Part shown: one piece after another, positions 7,058 to 14,482 of the stretch | How positions within the stretch are numbered: the first letter of the stretch is position 1 | How the letters are laid out: each line of letters begins with the position of its first letter | Origin: JAQVUB01 sp033809415 | Lineage (GTDB): Bacteria > Verrucomicrobiota > Lentisphaeria > Oligosphaerales > Oligosphaeraceae | NCBI GenBank assembly: GCA_033809415.1 | Contig: JAPXLT010000019.1 | Coordinates: 1-30,000, forward strand | DNA: 30,000 nt | Direction of reading: 5' to 3' | Made by a program: the position numbers and the translations under genes | The notes under the pieces: model-generated | Database searches by the model: none | What the model saw: only the letters and a program-made list of their open reading frames with translations | Told to the model about the DNA's origin: nothing

Positions 7058-7723
7058 TTGGAAAAAATCATCATCATTGGGGGAAAAGGCACTGCAATCA
7101 ATATTGCGGAGCAGATCTGCGATGCAGAAGTCATTCATCATGCAAAACAGCGTTTTTGCGGATTTCTGATCGATGATCCCGCATTAGGCAATTCCATCAA
7201 TAACTTTCCCGTTCTTGGCAAAATTGCTGAGCGGCAACGCTTTATCGAAGCTGGGTATAAAATTATTTTTGCCTTGTACAAGCCTGAAAAAATGCAAGAG
7301 CGGGTGGAATTATTTAAGCAGCTTGAGCTTTCCGAAAATGCCCTTGCTACATTTGTTCATCCCCATGCGACGGTTATGGCCTCTGCAAAAATTTCTCCCG
7401 GTTCGGTCGTTATGTCCGGTGTTATGATTGGAAGCAATGTTAGAATTGGTTGTGCTTGTATCATCAATGCGGGGGCAGTTATCGAGCATGATACTTGCAT
7501 TGGCAACAACAATTTCATTGCCGCCGGAGCAATCCTTGGCGCAAACATTCATACTGGCGAAGGAAATTTTATAGGCTTGAATGCTTCTATACGGGAAAAC
7601 ATTACGATGGGGGCGTTCAATTTTGTGGGTATGGGCAGCGTCATTGTTAAAGATATAAAAAACAATGCGCTTGTATATGGGAATCCCGGTTCGCAGAAAA
7701 ACAACCTAAAAAGCATAGACTAA
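7058..7723 (+). CDS. NeuD/PglD-family sugar O- or N-acyltransferase
   Basis: Left-handed beta-helix acyltransferase of 221 residues, the typical length for NeuD/PglD/PerB proteins, which acetylate sialic acids or amino-sugar nucleotides using acetyl-CoA. The N-terminal Rossmann-like part starts EKIIIIGGKGTAINIAEQI and contains GFLIDDP. From about residue 100 hexapeptide-repeat turns follow (VHPHATVMASAKISPGSVV, then IGSNVRIG and CIINAGAVIEHD), with the conserved His in EHD. The start is a TTG at 7058 supported by AAGGGAAG (7043-7050) 7 nt upstream. Its stop overlaps the next start (TAATG). With transaminases nearby it may acetylate a 4-amino sugar. Confidence 0.87.
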   Translation: MEKIIIIGGKGTAINIAEQICDAEVIHHAKQRFCGFLIDDPALGNSINNFPVLGKIAERQRFIEAGYKIIFALYKPEKMQERVELFKQLELSENALATFVHPHATVMASAKISPGSVVMSGVMIGSNVRIGCACIINAGAVIEHDTCIGNNNFIAAGAILGANIHTGEGNFIGLNASIRENITMGAFNFVGMGSVIVKDIKNNALVYGNPGSQKNNLKSID

Positions 7724-8676
7724 TGATCTTGGCTTCTCGTGCATTGGCAATCCTCTATTCCTTTTTGGAATACAATTGCAATAAAACGGCCCCCTTTATT
7801 TTACCGGTTAATATCTGCCATACCGTACATTGGTGCTTTATTAAGGCAGGCATTCCTGTAATTTTTTGTGATCTCGAGCCAACACATCTCTGCATTGACC
7901 TGGAAAAAGCTGAAAATATCCTACGCCATACTCCATGCCAGGGATTGCTTTTTAACCATACTTATGGGACAGATTATTACCCTGAAGAAAAGTTACATAA
8001 AATTCGCGCATCAAAAGGCAAGTTATTTATCATTGATGACCGTTGCCTATGTGTGCCGAACTTCAATCATTTATCCTTTCATGCTGCCATCGCAGACTTG
8101 ACAATCTTCAGTACAGGTTATGCAAAGCATGTCGATCTGGGGTATGGGGGAATTGGTTTTGTCTCTGACAGAGTTTCATGGGAAAAAATTGTTTTTCTTC
8201 CCTATTGCAAAGAAGACGAGGCCTGGCTGGAAAAACGGAGGAAAGACAAGCTGCCAATAGCAAAGGAAGATATCCAAACAAAACGCTGGCTGCATTCTTC
8301 GGATGATTTCGAAAAAAACACTTATTTAGAAAAAATTGCTGAAACTTTGCCGGGGACAAATCAACACAAGCAACAACTTAATGAAATCTATCGTGAACAA
8401 CTGGACCCGCGCATTTCGAAGCTTCCCGAGGAATTTAATTCTTGGCGATACAACCTATGGGTTTCCAAGCAGAAAGAACTGCTTCAAGTGATTTTCACAA
8501 ATGGCTTGTTTGCTTCAGCGCATTATGAAATTAATTCCGCATTGCATCAAGATTTTCCAGTTGCCTCCCATTTAGCTGCGGGTATTGTAAACCTTTTCAA
8601 TGATAAATATTTTACTGTCGAGAAAGCTCAAAAATGTGTCCAAGTCATTAATGAGTTTTTTGCTTCAAACCAATGA
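7723..8676 (+). CDS. DegT/DnrJ/EryC1-like aminotransferase, N-terminally short
   Basis: PLP-dependent sugar aminotransferase fold, 317 residues against about 370 for the family. The PLP lysine is K135 in FSTGYAKHVDLGYGG, with spacing S-x4-K-x4-G-x-G-G exactly as in DegT enzymes. IIDDRC (103-108) supplies the Asp that pairs with the pyridine nitrogen (D106), and FNHTYG (77-82) matches the usual VHxYG. The protein starts directly at the position of the family's SGTAAL segment, so roughly 45 N-terminal residues that normally hold substrate or PLP contacts are absent. The stop/start overlap TAATG with the acyltransferase gene argues the short form is genuine. It could be an active variant, or a binding or partner subunit. 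The gene is more AT-rich than gmd and fcl. Confidence 0.7.
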   Translation: MILASRALAILYSFLEYNCNKTAPFILPVNICHTVHWCFIKAGIPVIFCDLEPTHLCIDLEKAENILRHTPCQGLLFNHTYGTDYYPEEKLHKIRASKGKLFIIDDRCLCVPNFNHLSFHAAIADLTIFSTGYAKHVDLGYGGIGFVSDRVSWEKIVFLPYCKEDEAWLEKRRKDKLPIAKEDIQTKRWLHSSDDFEKNTYLEKIAETLPGTNQHKQQLNEIYREQLDPRISKLPEEFNSWRYNLWVSKQKELLQVIFTNGLFASAHYEINSALHQDFPVASHLAAGIVNLFNDKYFTVEKAQKCVQVINEFFASNQ

Positions 8677-8688
8677 TCGGGCTTGCCG

Positions 8689-9657
8689 ATGAATACGATT
8701 GCAAAAACAGCCGTTTCTCCCAAAGAGGTTCTCACCTTTGTTATTCCCTGTTACAACTCGGAAAAGACGATATCCCTGGTTGTAAACGAGATCATTCAGA
8801 CAGTGGAGTCCAGCAATCAGTATGATTACGAGATTATCATGGTCTCAGATCATTCTCCCGACAACGTTTTTACTGTTATTCAAAGCCTCTGTGCCGGCAA
8901 TCCAAAGTTGACAGGTATTGAGCTTGCAAGGAATTTTGGACAACATTCTGCATTACTGGCTGGCTATGCCCATGCAAATGGCAAATATATAATTTCGCTT
9001 GATGACGATGGGCAAGCCCCCCTGGAATCCACCTTGACACTGGTTGCCGCTCTTGATGACGGGGCTGATGTTGTTTTCGGGGCATATCAGGAAAGGAAAC
9101 ATAATGTTTTCCGAAAATTCGGAAGTTATATCAATCAACTGATGATGAAATGGCTCATGGATAAGCCGATGGAGCTGCAAACAAACAGTTTTTTTGCTGC
9201 TCGAAAATTTATTATTGATGAAATGGTCAAGTATGACCATCCATATCCCTATCTGCTCGGTTTGATTTTGCGCATAACAAAAAACATTTCAACAGTTTCT
9301 GTTAATCATCGGGAACGTGCGCAAGGAAAATCCGGTTACAGCTTAACAAAGTTGTTTCATCTTTGGCTGAATGGTTTCACCGCTTTTTCTGTTCAACCAT
9401 TGCGTTTTGCGACGATCATGGGGGTTGCCTGTTCTTTTGTTGGTTTTTTGCTTGGGCTGTTTGTTGTCATCAGAAAAATTATCAATCCTGAGATTCAGGC
9501 TGGTTACAGTTCTTTGATGGCTGTCATATTTTTCATTGGCGGCACCATTATGCTTATGCTTGGAATGATCGGGGAATACATTGGACGATCCTATATATGC
9601 ATAAACAAGGCTCCCCAATATGTGATACGGGAAATTACCCGTAAAGAAGACAAATAG
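8689..9657 (+). CDS. Membrane-anchored GT2 glycosyltransferase (polyprenyl-phosphate sugar synthase type)
   Basis: Family 2 glycosyltransferase of 322 residues resembling GtrB/ArnC/DPM1-type enzymes. The GT-A domain starts LTFVIPCYNSEKTI (15-28), with SDHSPDN (53-59) in place of the usual VDDGSxD, and the metal-binding DDDGQ (105-109). Two strongly hydrophobic segments lie near the C terminus (about 238-262 and 274-298), ending GEYIGRSYI, a typical tail for this subgroup. It probably transfers a sugar from a nucleotide donor to polyprenyl phosphate at the inner membrane. ATG 8689 is chosen over an in-frame TTG at 8683; it follows the aminotransferase stop by 12 nt, so likely one operon. Confidence 0.85.
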   Translation: MNTIAKTAVSPKEVLTFVIPCYNSEKTISLVVNEIIQTVESSNQYDYEIIMVSDHSPDNVFTVIQSLCAGNPKLTGIELARNFGQHSALLAGYAHANGKYIISLDDDGQAPLESTLTLVAALDDGADVVFGAYQERKHNVFRKFGSYINQLMMKWLMDKPMELQTNSFFAARKFIIDEMVKYDHPYPYLLGLILRITKNISTVSVNHRERAQGKSGYSLTKLFHLWLNGFTAFSVQPLRFATIMGVACSFVGFLLGLFVVIRKIINPEIQAGYSSLMAVIFFIGGTIMLMLGMIGEYIGRSYICINKAPQYVIREITRKEDK

Positions 9658-9715
9658 TGTTTAGGAACCATTCAAATACCAAAGTCACAGTTAGTTTTTT
9701 CTTCAGAGCATCACC

Positions 9716-10849
9716 ATGACACACATCCCTTTCAACAAGCCTTTTATTGCCGGCAAAGAATTGTATTACATTGCCCAGGCCGTGCAGCAGGGACACCTCG
9801 CCGGCGATGGCAACTTCACCAAAAAATGCAACCGTTGGCTGGAGGAGCATTTCGGGATCCGCAAGGCATTGCTGACGCACTCCTGCACCGCTGCCCTCGA
9901 GATGGCCGCGATTCTCTGCGACGTCCAGCCCGGCGATGAATTCATTGTGCCCAGCTTTACTTTCGTCTCGACGGTCAATGCTTTCGTTCTGCGTGGCGGC
10001 GTCCCGGTCTTTGTCGATATCCGCCCCGACACCCTGAATCTCGATGAAAACCTGATCGAGGCGGCCATCACCCCGAAGACAAAAGCCATCGTACCCGTGC
10101 ACTACGCCGGTGTCGGCTGCAATATGGATGCGATCATGGATATCGCCAAGCGCCATGATCTGCTCGTCGTCGAAGATGCCGCACAGGGAGTCTGCGCAAC
10201 GTACAAAGACCGTTTTCTGGGCACGATTGGGCACTTGGGCTGCTTCAGTTTTCATGAAACCAAGAACTTCATCAGCGGCGAAGGCGGCGCACTGCTGATC
10301 AACGATGAACGCTTCTGCGAACGCGCCGAGATCATCCGCGAAAAAGGCACCAACCGCAGCCAATTCTTCCGCGGCATGGTTGATAAATATACCTGGGTCG
10401 ACATCGGCTCAAGCTATTTGCCCAGTGAAATCGTCGCTGCTTTCCTCTATGCCCAGCTCGAAGAATCCAGCAAAATCACTGAAAAACGCATGTCCACCTG
10501 GAAGCATTACCACGCCCTGCTCGAACCACTCGAGCAGCAGGGGTTCCTGCGCCGGCCAGTCAACACCCCTGAAACCGGCGGCCATAATGCCCACATGTAT
10601 TACATCCTGCTGCCGGACCTCGATACACGCACCAGGTTGATCCGCCACCTCAAAGAACAACAAATCACTGCGGTATTTCATTATATTCCCCTCCACACCT
10701 CGCCGATGGGAATAAAATTGACCCAACAACGATTCAACCTGCCAGTAACCGACAATGTCGCAGAAAGACTCCTGCGACTGCCATGCTACTTCGAATTGAC
10801 ACCCGAAGACACCGAAAGAGTCGTCAATACAATCGCCGCATTCTTTTAA
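9716..10849 (+). CDS. wecE: dTDP-4-amino-4,6-dideoxygalactose transaminase (WecE/RffA family)
   Basis: PLP-dependent transaminase of 377 residues, the expected length. In known members it converts dTDP-4-keto-6-deoxy-glucose to dTDP-4-amino-4,6-dideoxygalactose, a precursor of Fuc4NAc. Visible motifs are SCTAALEM (56-63), the Asp in VVEDAAQG (D154), and the PLP lysine K183 in FSFHETKNFISGEGGAL. FNKPFIAGKELYY at the N terminus is typical of this subgroup. It is GC-rich, unlike the preceding three genes. No rmlA/rmlB genes to make the dTDP-keto sugar are in the window. The NeuD-type acyltransferase at 7058-7723 would be a plausible next enzyme. Confidence 0.93.
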   Translation: MTHIPFNKPFIAGKELYYIAQAVQQGHLAGDGNFTKKCNRWLEEHFGIRKALLTHSCTAALEMAAILCDVQPGDEFIVPSFTFVSTVNAFVLRGGVPVFVDIRPDTLNLDENLIEAAITPKTKAIVPVHYAGVGCNMDAIMDIAKRHDLLVVEDAAQGVCATYKDRFLGTIGHLGCFSFHETKNFISGEGGALLINDERFCERAEIIREKGTNRSQFFRGMVDKYTWVDIGSSYLPSEIVAAFLYAQLEESSKITEKRMSTWKHYHALLEPLEQQGFLRRPVNTPETGGHNAHMYYILLPDLDTRTRLIRHLKEQQITAVFHYIPLHTSPMGIKLTQQRFNLPVTDNVAERLLRLPCYFELTPEDTERVVNTIAAFF

Positions 10850-10857
10850 TAAATCAA

Positions 10858-10900
10858 TGTATGGTATGTACTGAAAATCAGTACTTACAGTAGCCATACA
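10858..10900. other. Nested hairpin after the WecE gene
   Basis: TGTATGG (10858-10864) pairs with CCATACA (10894-10900), and inside it GTACTGA (10868-10874) pairs with TCAGTAC (10878-10884). It begins 9 nt after the stop codon. There is no T-run, so a classical intrinsic terminator is not shown; it may be a processing site or the edge of the following repeat. Confidence 0.6.
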
Positions 10901-10901
10901 G

Positions 10902-11049
10902 ACGACTCGACTCCATAAAGCCGACCTTGGCGTCCTTGGCGTCTTGGCGGTTCAATGAAGAGGAACCAACCGCCAAACAATCGGAGAAAACAACAAAACA
11001 GACCGAAATTCCGCTTGCAGGCTCCAACAACCCTACAAAAATTTGCGCG
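10902..11049 (+). repeat. Intergenic repeat, left copy flanking the nitroreductase gene
   Basis: Starts ACGACTCGACTCCATAAAGC, as at 12118, continues with CCGACCTTGG as near 165, then a stretch at 10975-11020 that is identical at 41 of 46 positions to 12139-12184 (core AGACCGAAATTCCGCTTGCA), and ends CAACCCTACAAAAATTTGCG. An inner hairpin TTGGCGGTT/AACCGCCAA (10944-10952 with 10968-10976) is present only in this copy. The rest of 10850-11105 holds no gene that I can see. Confidence 0.85.
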
Positions 11050-11105
11050 TTTAATCTGACAGTCGCGTATTTTTGATGTTTTGAAGTTTTCCTGGCTACA
11101 TAATA

Positions 11106-12134
11106 ATGAGTAGCATTGAAAAAAAAATATTAAGGCCGATTTGGCGAGCTTATCTTCGCACATGGGGCAAAATGAAAATTTTGTACATGTTTTTGTTGGA
11201 TTGCATGCGTTTTTGTCGTCATTTTGGTGCTAATAATCTCAATTGCAAAGAAGCGGCATTGGCACGAATTGTGATGGGCTATCACGTGGTTGAAAAGGGA
11301 TTGACGATGCCTAACAGGCAATTAGGTTTCGGGAAAAATGTTATTCGCGAACTTATTTGCAATATTAATCAATTTGAAACTTTTTTCGGCACGAAGGAGC
11401 AGCAAGTTAATACTGCCATTGGTGTAATTAGAAATTATGCCGAACTGCATCAAAAAGCGGAATATGACTTTAAGGAAGACATTGATTTCAAGGAACAGTT
11501 ATATAACTTTGTTGACCAGCATAAAGATATTCCTCTTGTTCCGCAATATCATTTTACTAGAGAACAGTTTTACGCAAGTAATGAATTGCCATTTCCGCAA
11601 TTTGCCGAATCGCGCCATACTGTGCGTCATTTTACAGGCTCTATTAAAGAGGAAACCATCAAAGAATGCGTCGGCCTGGCAATGACCGCACCGAGTGCAT
11701 GCAATCGCCAGCATACCCGAGTGCATTGTGTGTGTGATCATGGTCTGCGCGACAGGGTGTTTGCGCTTCAAGGGGGCAACAGGGGATTTGGGAGCGATGC
11801 CGACAAAATTCTAGTAGTTACAACTGATCTGCTGGATTTGCGGTGGGCTGAAGAACGTAATGATGCATATACAAATGCTGGTATCTTTATTATGAATCTT
11901 TGCTATGCACTTCATTACTACAAGATTGCGCATTGTATTCTCCATTGGTCAGTCTCTCATGGAAAAGACAAGGCTATTAGAAGGTTGATTGAAATACCTG
12001 ACAATGAAAATATTGTAGTAATAATAGCTTGTGGTAATGCACCTGAAATGTTCGACGTTGCAAGGTCAACAAGAAAATCGGTTGATGAAGTTCTATCCTT
12101 CATACGCAGCCACAAAAACGACTCAACTCCGTAA
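11106..12134 (+). CDS. Nitroreductase-family flavoprotein with extended N-terminal region
   Basis: A 342-residue protein. About residues 168-330 form an FMN-dependent nitroreductase-fold domain: SRHTVRHF (169-176) is the conserved FMN-binding opening, and APSACNRQ (195-202) the usual 'PS..N.Q' segment. The first 165 residues are an N-terminal extension without a motif I recognise. Relatives occur in polysaccharide clusters beside F420H2-dehydrogenase-beta-like and pyruvyl transferase proteins, as seen further on here, but their substrate is not established to my knowledge. It is AT-rich between GC-rich neighbours. The last codons and stop lie inside a repeat copy (from 12118). No strong ribosome-binding site was seen, and ATG 11172 is an alternative start. 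Confidence 0.8.
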   Translation: MSSIEKKILRPIWRAYLRTWGKMKILYMFLLDCMRFCRHFGANNLNCKEAALARIVMGYHVVEKGLTMPNRQLGFGKNVIRELICNINQFETFFGTKEQQVNTAIGVIRNYAELHQKAEYDFKEDIDFKEQLYNFVDQHKDIPLVPQYHFTREQFYASNELPFPQFAESRHTVRHFTGSIKEETIKECVGLAMTAPSACNRQHTRVHCVCDHGLRDRVFALQGGNRGFGSDADKILVVTTDLLDLRWAEERNDAYTNAGIFIMNLCYALHYYKIAHCILHWSVSHGKDKAIRRLIEIPDNENIVVIIACGNAPEMFDVARSTRKSVDEVLSFIRSHKNDSTP

Positions 12135-12281
12135 AGCCAAGCAATCGAAAGAAACAACAAACCAGACCGAAATTCCGCTTGCAGCTCATCCGTCAAAGTA
12201 ACAACCCTATAGAAAATTTCCGCGCTTTCCGTGCTTTCCGTGGACAAAAAATCTTAAATAACGAATATTGCCCTGCACCCT
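12118..12281 (+). repeat. Intergenic repeat, right copy flanking the nitroreductase gene and leading into wzm
   Basis: Begins ACGACTCAACTCCGTAAAGC inside the last codons of the nitroreductase gene, so the repeat supplies its stop (TAA at 12132-12134). It carries the 46-bp match to 10975-11020, then CTCATCCGTCAAAG as at 199, then CCCTATAGAAAATTTCCG, TTTCCGTGGACAAAAAATC, AAATAACGAATATTGCCC, and CCCTGCA, ending 3 nt before the permease start. This is the most complete copy in the window. Confidence 0.88.
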
Positions 12282-12284
12282 GCT

Positions 12285-13133
12285 ATGGACGACAATTCCT
12301 CATTTGAAACTGTAATCACCGCCCGCAGTGGCTGGTTTGACATTAATCTTCGCGAGCTGTGGCGCTACCGCGATTTGGCGCTTCTGTTTGTCAGGCGCAA
12401 TTTCATTGCCTATTATAAGCAGACGATCCTCGGACCGGCCTGGGCAATCGTTCAGCCTCTGCTGACTACTGTAGTATTCACCATTGTTTTCGGACGCTTG
12501 GCCAAACTGCCCACCGATGGCGTGCCGCCATTTCTGTTCTACATGTGCGGCAATATCGCCTGGGGATATTTTGCCGGATGCCTGACCGCAACTGGCTCGA
12601 CCTTCACTCAGAATGCCGCGATTTTCGGCAAGGTTTATTTCCCCCGCTTGACCATGCCGATCTCAACGGTGATATCGCAGCTGATTTCATTCGCTATCCA
12701 GTTCCTATTCTTCCTGGGATTCCTGGCGTTTTATTCGTTCCTGAATAAAACAGTCTACCTAACCCCTTTGATCTGGCTGCTGCCATTCTTTCTGCTGCAA
12801 ATGGCCATGCTTGGACTCGGCTGCGGCATCATTGTCTCGTCGCTGACTACCAAATACCGCGACTTAGCTATGCTAGTGTCCTTCGGAACACAATTATGGA
12901 TGTATGCGACCCCGGTAGTCTATCCGGCGGCGATGGTGCCGGAAAAGTGGCAGACTCTGTATCGGCTGAATCCGATGGTGGCAATTATCGAGGGTTTCCG
13001 CGATATGTTCTTTTCGACCGGGACATTCAACTGGACCGACTGCGGCATCAGCTGGGCCGTGACCCTGCTGATGCTGGGAATCGGCGTCGTCCTCTTCAGC
13101 AAAGTCGAAAAAACATTCATGGATACGGTGTAA
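12285..13133 (+). CDS. wzm: Polysaccharide ABC transporter permease (Wzm/TagG type)
   Basis: Inner-membrane permease of 282 residues, ABC-2 type, with about six hydrophobic segments. The amphipathic N-terminal part (ELWRYRDLALLFVRRNF) leads to YKQTILGPAWAIVQPLL, a hallmark of O-antigen and teichoic-acid exporters. It pairs with the ATPase encoded 68 nt downstream to move a lipid-linked glycan across the inner membrane. The gene is GC-rich and starts directly after the leader repeat at ATG 12285. Its presence implies ABC-dependent export rather than Wzx/Wzy, consistent with no flippase or polymerase gene being visible here. Confidence 0.95.
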   Translation: MDDNSSFETVITARSGWFDINLRELWRYRDLALLFVRRNFIAYYKQTILGPAWAIVQPLLTTVVFTIVFGRLAKLPTDGVPPFLFYMCGNIAWGYFAGCLTATGSTFTQNAAIFGKVYFPRLTMPISTVISQLISFAIQFLFFLGFLAFYSFLNKTVYLTPLIWLLPFFLLQMAMLGLGCGIIVSSLTTKYRDLAMLVSFGTQLWMYATPVVYPAAMVPEKWQTLYRLNPMVAIIEGFRDMFFSTGTFNWTDCGISWAVTLLMLGIGVVLFSKVEKTFMDTV

Positions 13134-13201
13134 AGAAGATTGTCCGTTATCCCTGCCTTCAGATTGTTTTTTGAAACCTCATACAGAATTGAACATCCTT
13201 A

Positions 13202-14482
13202 ATGAATGATATTGCCATAAAGATCGACCGAGTTTGCAAAGAATATCGCCTTGGTGCCATTGGAGGCGCGACCCTGCGCGAAGATGTCAACCGCTGGCTA
13301 GCTAAACTGCGCGGAAAAGAAGACCCCTACTTGCCTATTGGCCAGACTCAACGCTCTCATAACGAAAAGTTTTTGGCGCTGGATAACGTCTCGCTGACCG
13401 TCCATAAAGGCGAACAAGTCGGCATTATTGGACATAATGGTGCAGGCAAATCCACTCTGTTGAAACTCCTGTCACGAGTGACCGCACCGACCTCAGGGAC
13501 TATCGCCTACAACGGGCGCATCTCCAGCATGCTCGAAGTCGGCACCGGATTCCATGGCGAATTGACCGGACGAGAAAATATCTTTATGAACGGCGCTATC
13601 CTCGGCATGACCAAAAAGGAAATTGAATCAAAGCTGGACGATATCATCGCTTTCGCCGAAATGGAACAGTTCATCGACACGCCAGTAAAGCGCTATTCAT
13701 CCGGAATGTACGTGAAACTGGCTTTCGCAGTCGCCGCACATCTCGATAACGAAATCCTCATCATGGACGAAGTTCTCGCCGTAGGAGATATGAAATTCCA
13801 ACAAAAAAGCCTGGGGAAAATGAGCGATGTATCAAGCCAAGACGGCAAAACCGTGCTCTATGTCTCACATAATATGGGGACAATCAAGCAACTTTGCACC
13901 CGATGCATCGTGCTAAATCAAGGGAAAATCGTGTTCGACGGTGATGTTGATCAAGCTATTGATTTATACTTGGCAAATGACGCCAGTGCAATGCAGCAAC
14001 ATTTGGATGTTTCAAAATTCAAACGAGATTCCCATTGTTCAGGATCAATTTTTATTGAAGGGGTTAATTTTGTGCATCAAGATGCAATTGTTCCAGCACA
14101 GGCAGATGAGATTCGATTGAGCTTGACCTGTTCAGTACAAAAAACGATTGATGAGGTCTTTTTGCGTGCGACGATTATTGACGACAAGGCGCAACCTGTA
14201 GGTATTTGTACATCAAATAGTATGGATTTTGCAAGGGCAGGTAAGGTGAAAATAGACTTATCTCTTCCTGCTTCTATTTTATTTTCTGGAAGATACAATA
14301 TTCGGCTTATTCTTTATCGTTCAAACTTCAAATTGGTTGAAGTTATTGATTGTGTGGAAAACTCTTGTTTCTTTGAAAAAGAGGAGGACTTTTCTTTGCT
14401 CAACACAGAATATACAAAGCGCCTACACGGAAATGTAAATTTCGGGACATTGGGAAGCAGGGTCGAATATGTTAGCCAGTAA
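13202..14482 (+). CDS. wzt: Polysaccharide ABC transporter ATPase with C-terminal glycan-recognition domain (Wzt type)
   Basis: Cytoplasmic ATPase of 426 residues. The nucleotide-binding domain spans about 5-240: Walker A GHNGAGKST (77-85), signature YSSGMYVKLAFAVA (165-178), Walker B ILIMDEV (185-191) and switch H223. Residues about 265-425 form a separate domain like Wzt-C, which in O8/O9-type systems binds the modified non-reducing end of the chain before export. The DNA changes sharply: 13501-13560 is 60 percent GC, whereas 14281-14340 is 30 percent. The switch falls near 13950, at the boundary between the domains, suggesting the recognition domain was exchanged with the downstream block. 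It overlaps the next gene by 14 nt. Confidence 0.95.
   Translation: MNDIAIKIDRVCKEYRLGAIGGATLREDVNRWLAKLRGKEDPYLPIGQTQRSHNEKFLALDNVSLTVHKGEQVGIIGHNGAGKSTLLKLLSRVTAPTSGTIAYNGRISSMLEVGTGFHGELTGRENIFMNGAILGMTKKEIESKLDDIIAFAEMEQFIDTPVKRYSSGMYVKLAFAVAAHLDNEILIMDEVLAVGDMKFQQKSLGKMSDVSSQDGKTVLYVSHNMGTIKQLCTRCIVLNQGKIVFDGDVDQAIDLYLANDASAMQQHLDVSKFKRDSHCSGSIFIEGVNFVHQDAIVPAQADEIRLSLTCSVQKTIDEVFLRATIIDDKAQPVGICTSNSMDFARAGKVKIDLSLPASILFSGRYNIRLILYRSNFKLVEVIDCVENSCFFEKEEDFSLLNTEYTKRLHGNVNFGTLGSRVEYVSQ

Noticed and set aside
9635..10363. Minus-strand open frame of 242 codons
   Set aside because: It overlaps the well-supported WecE-type gene, and GC-rich codon bias commonly leaves the opposite strand open.
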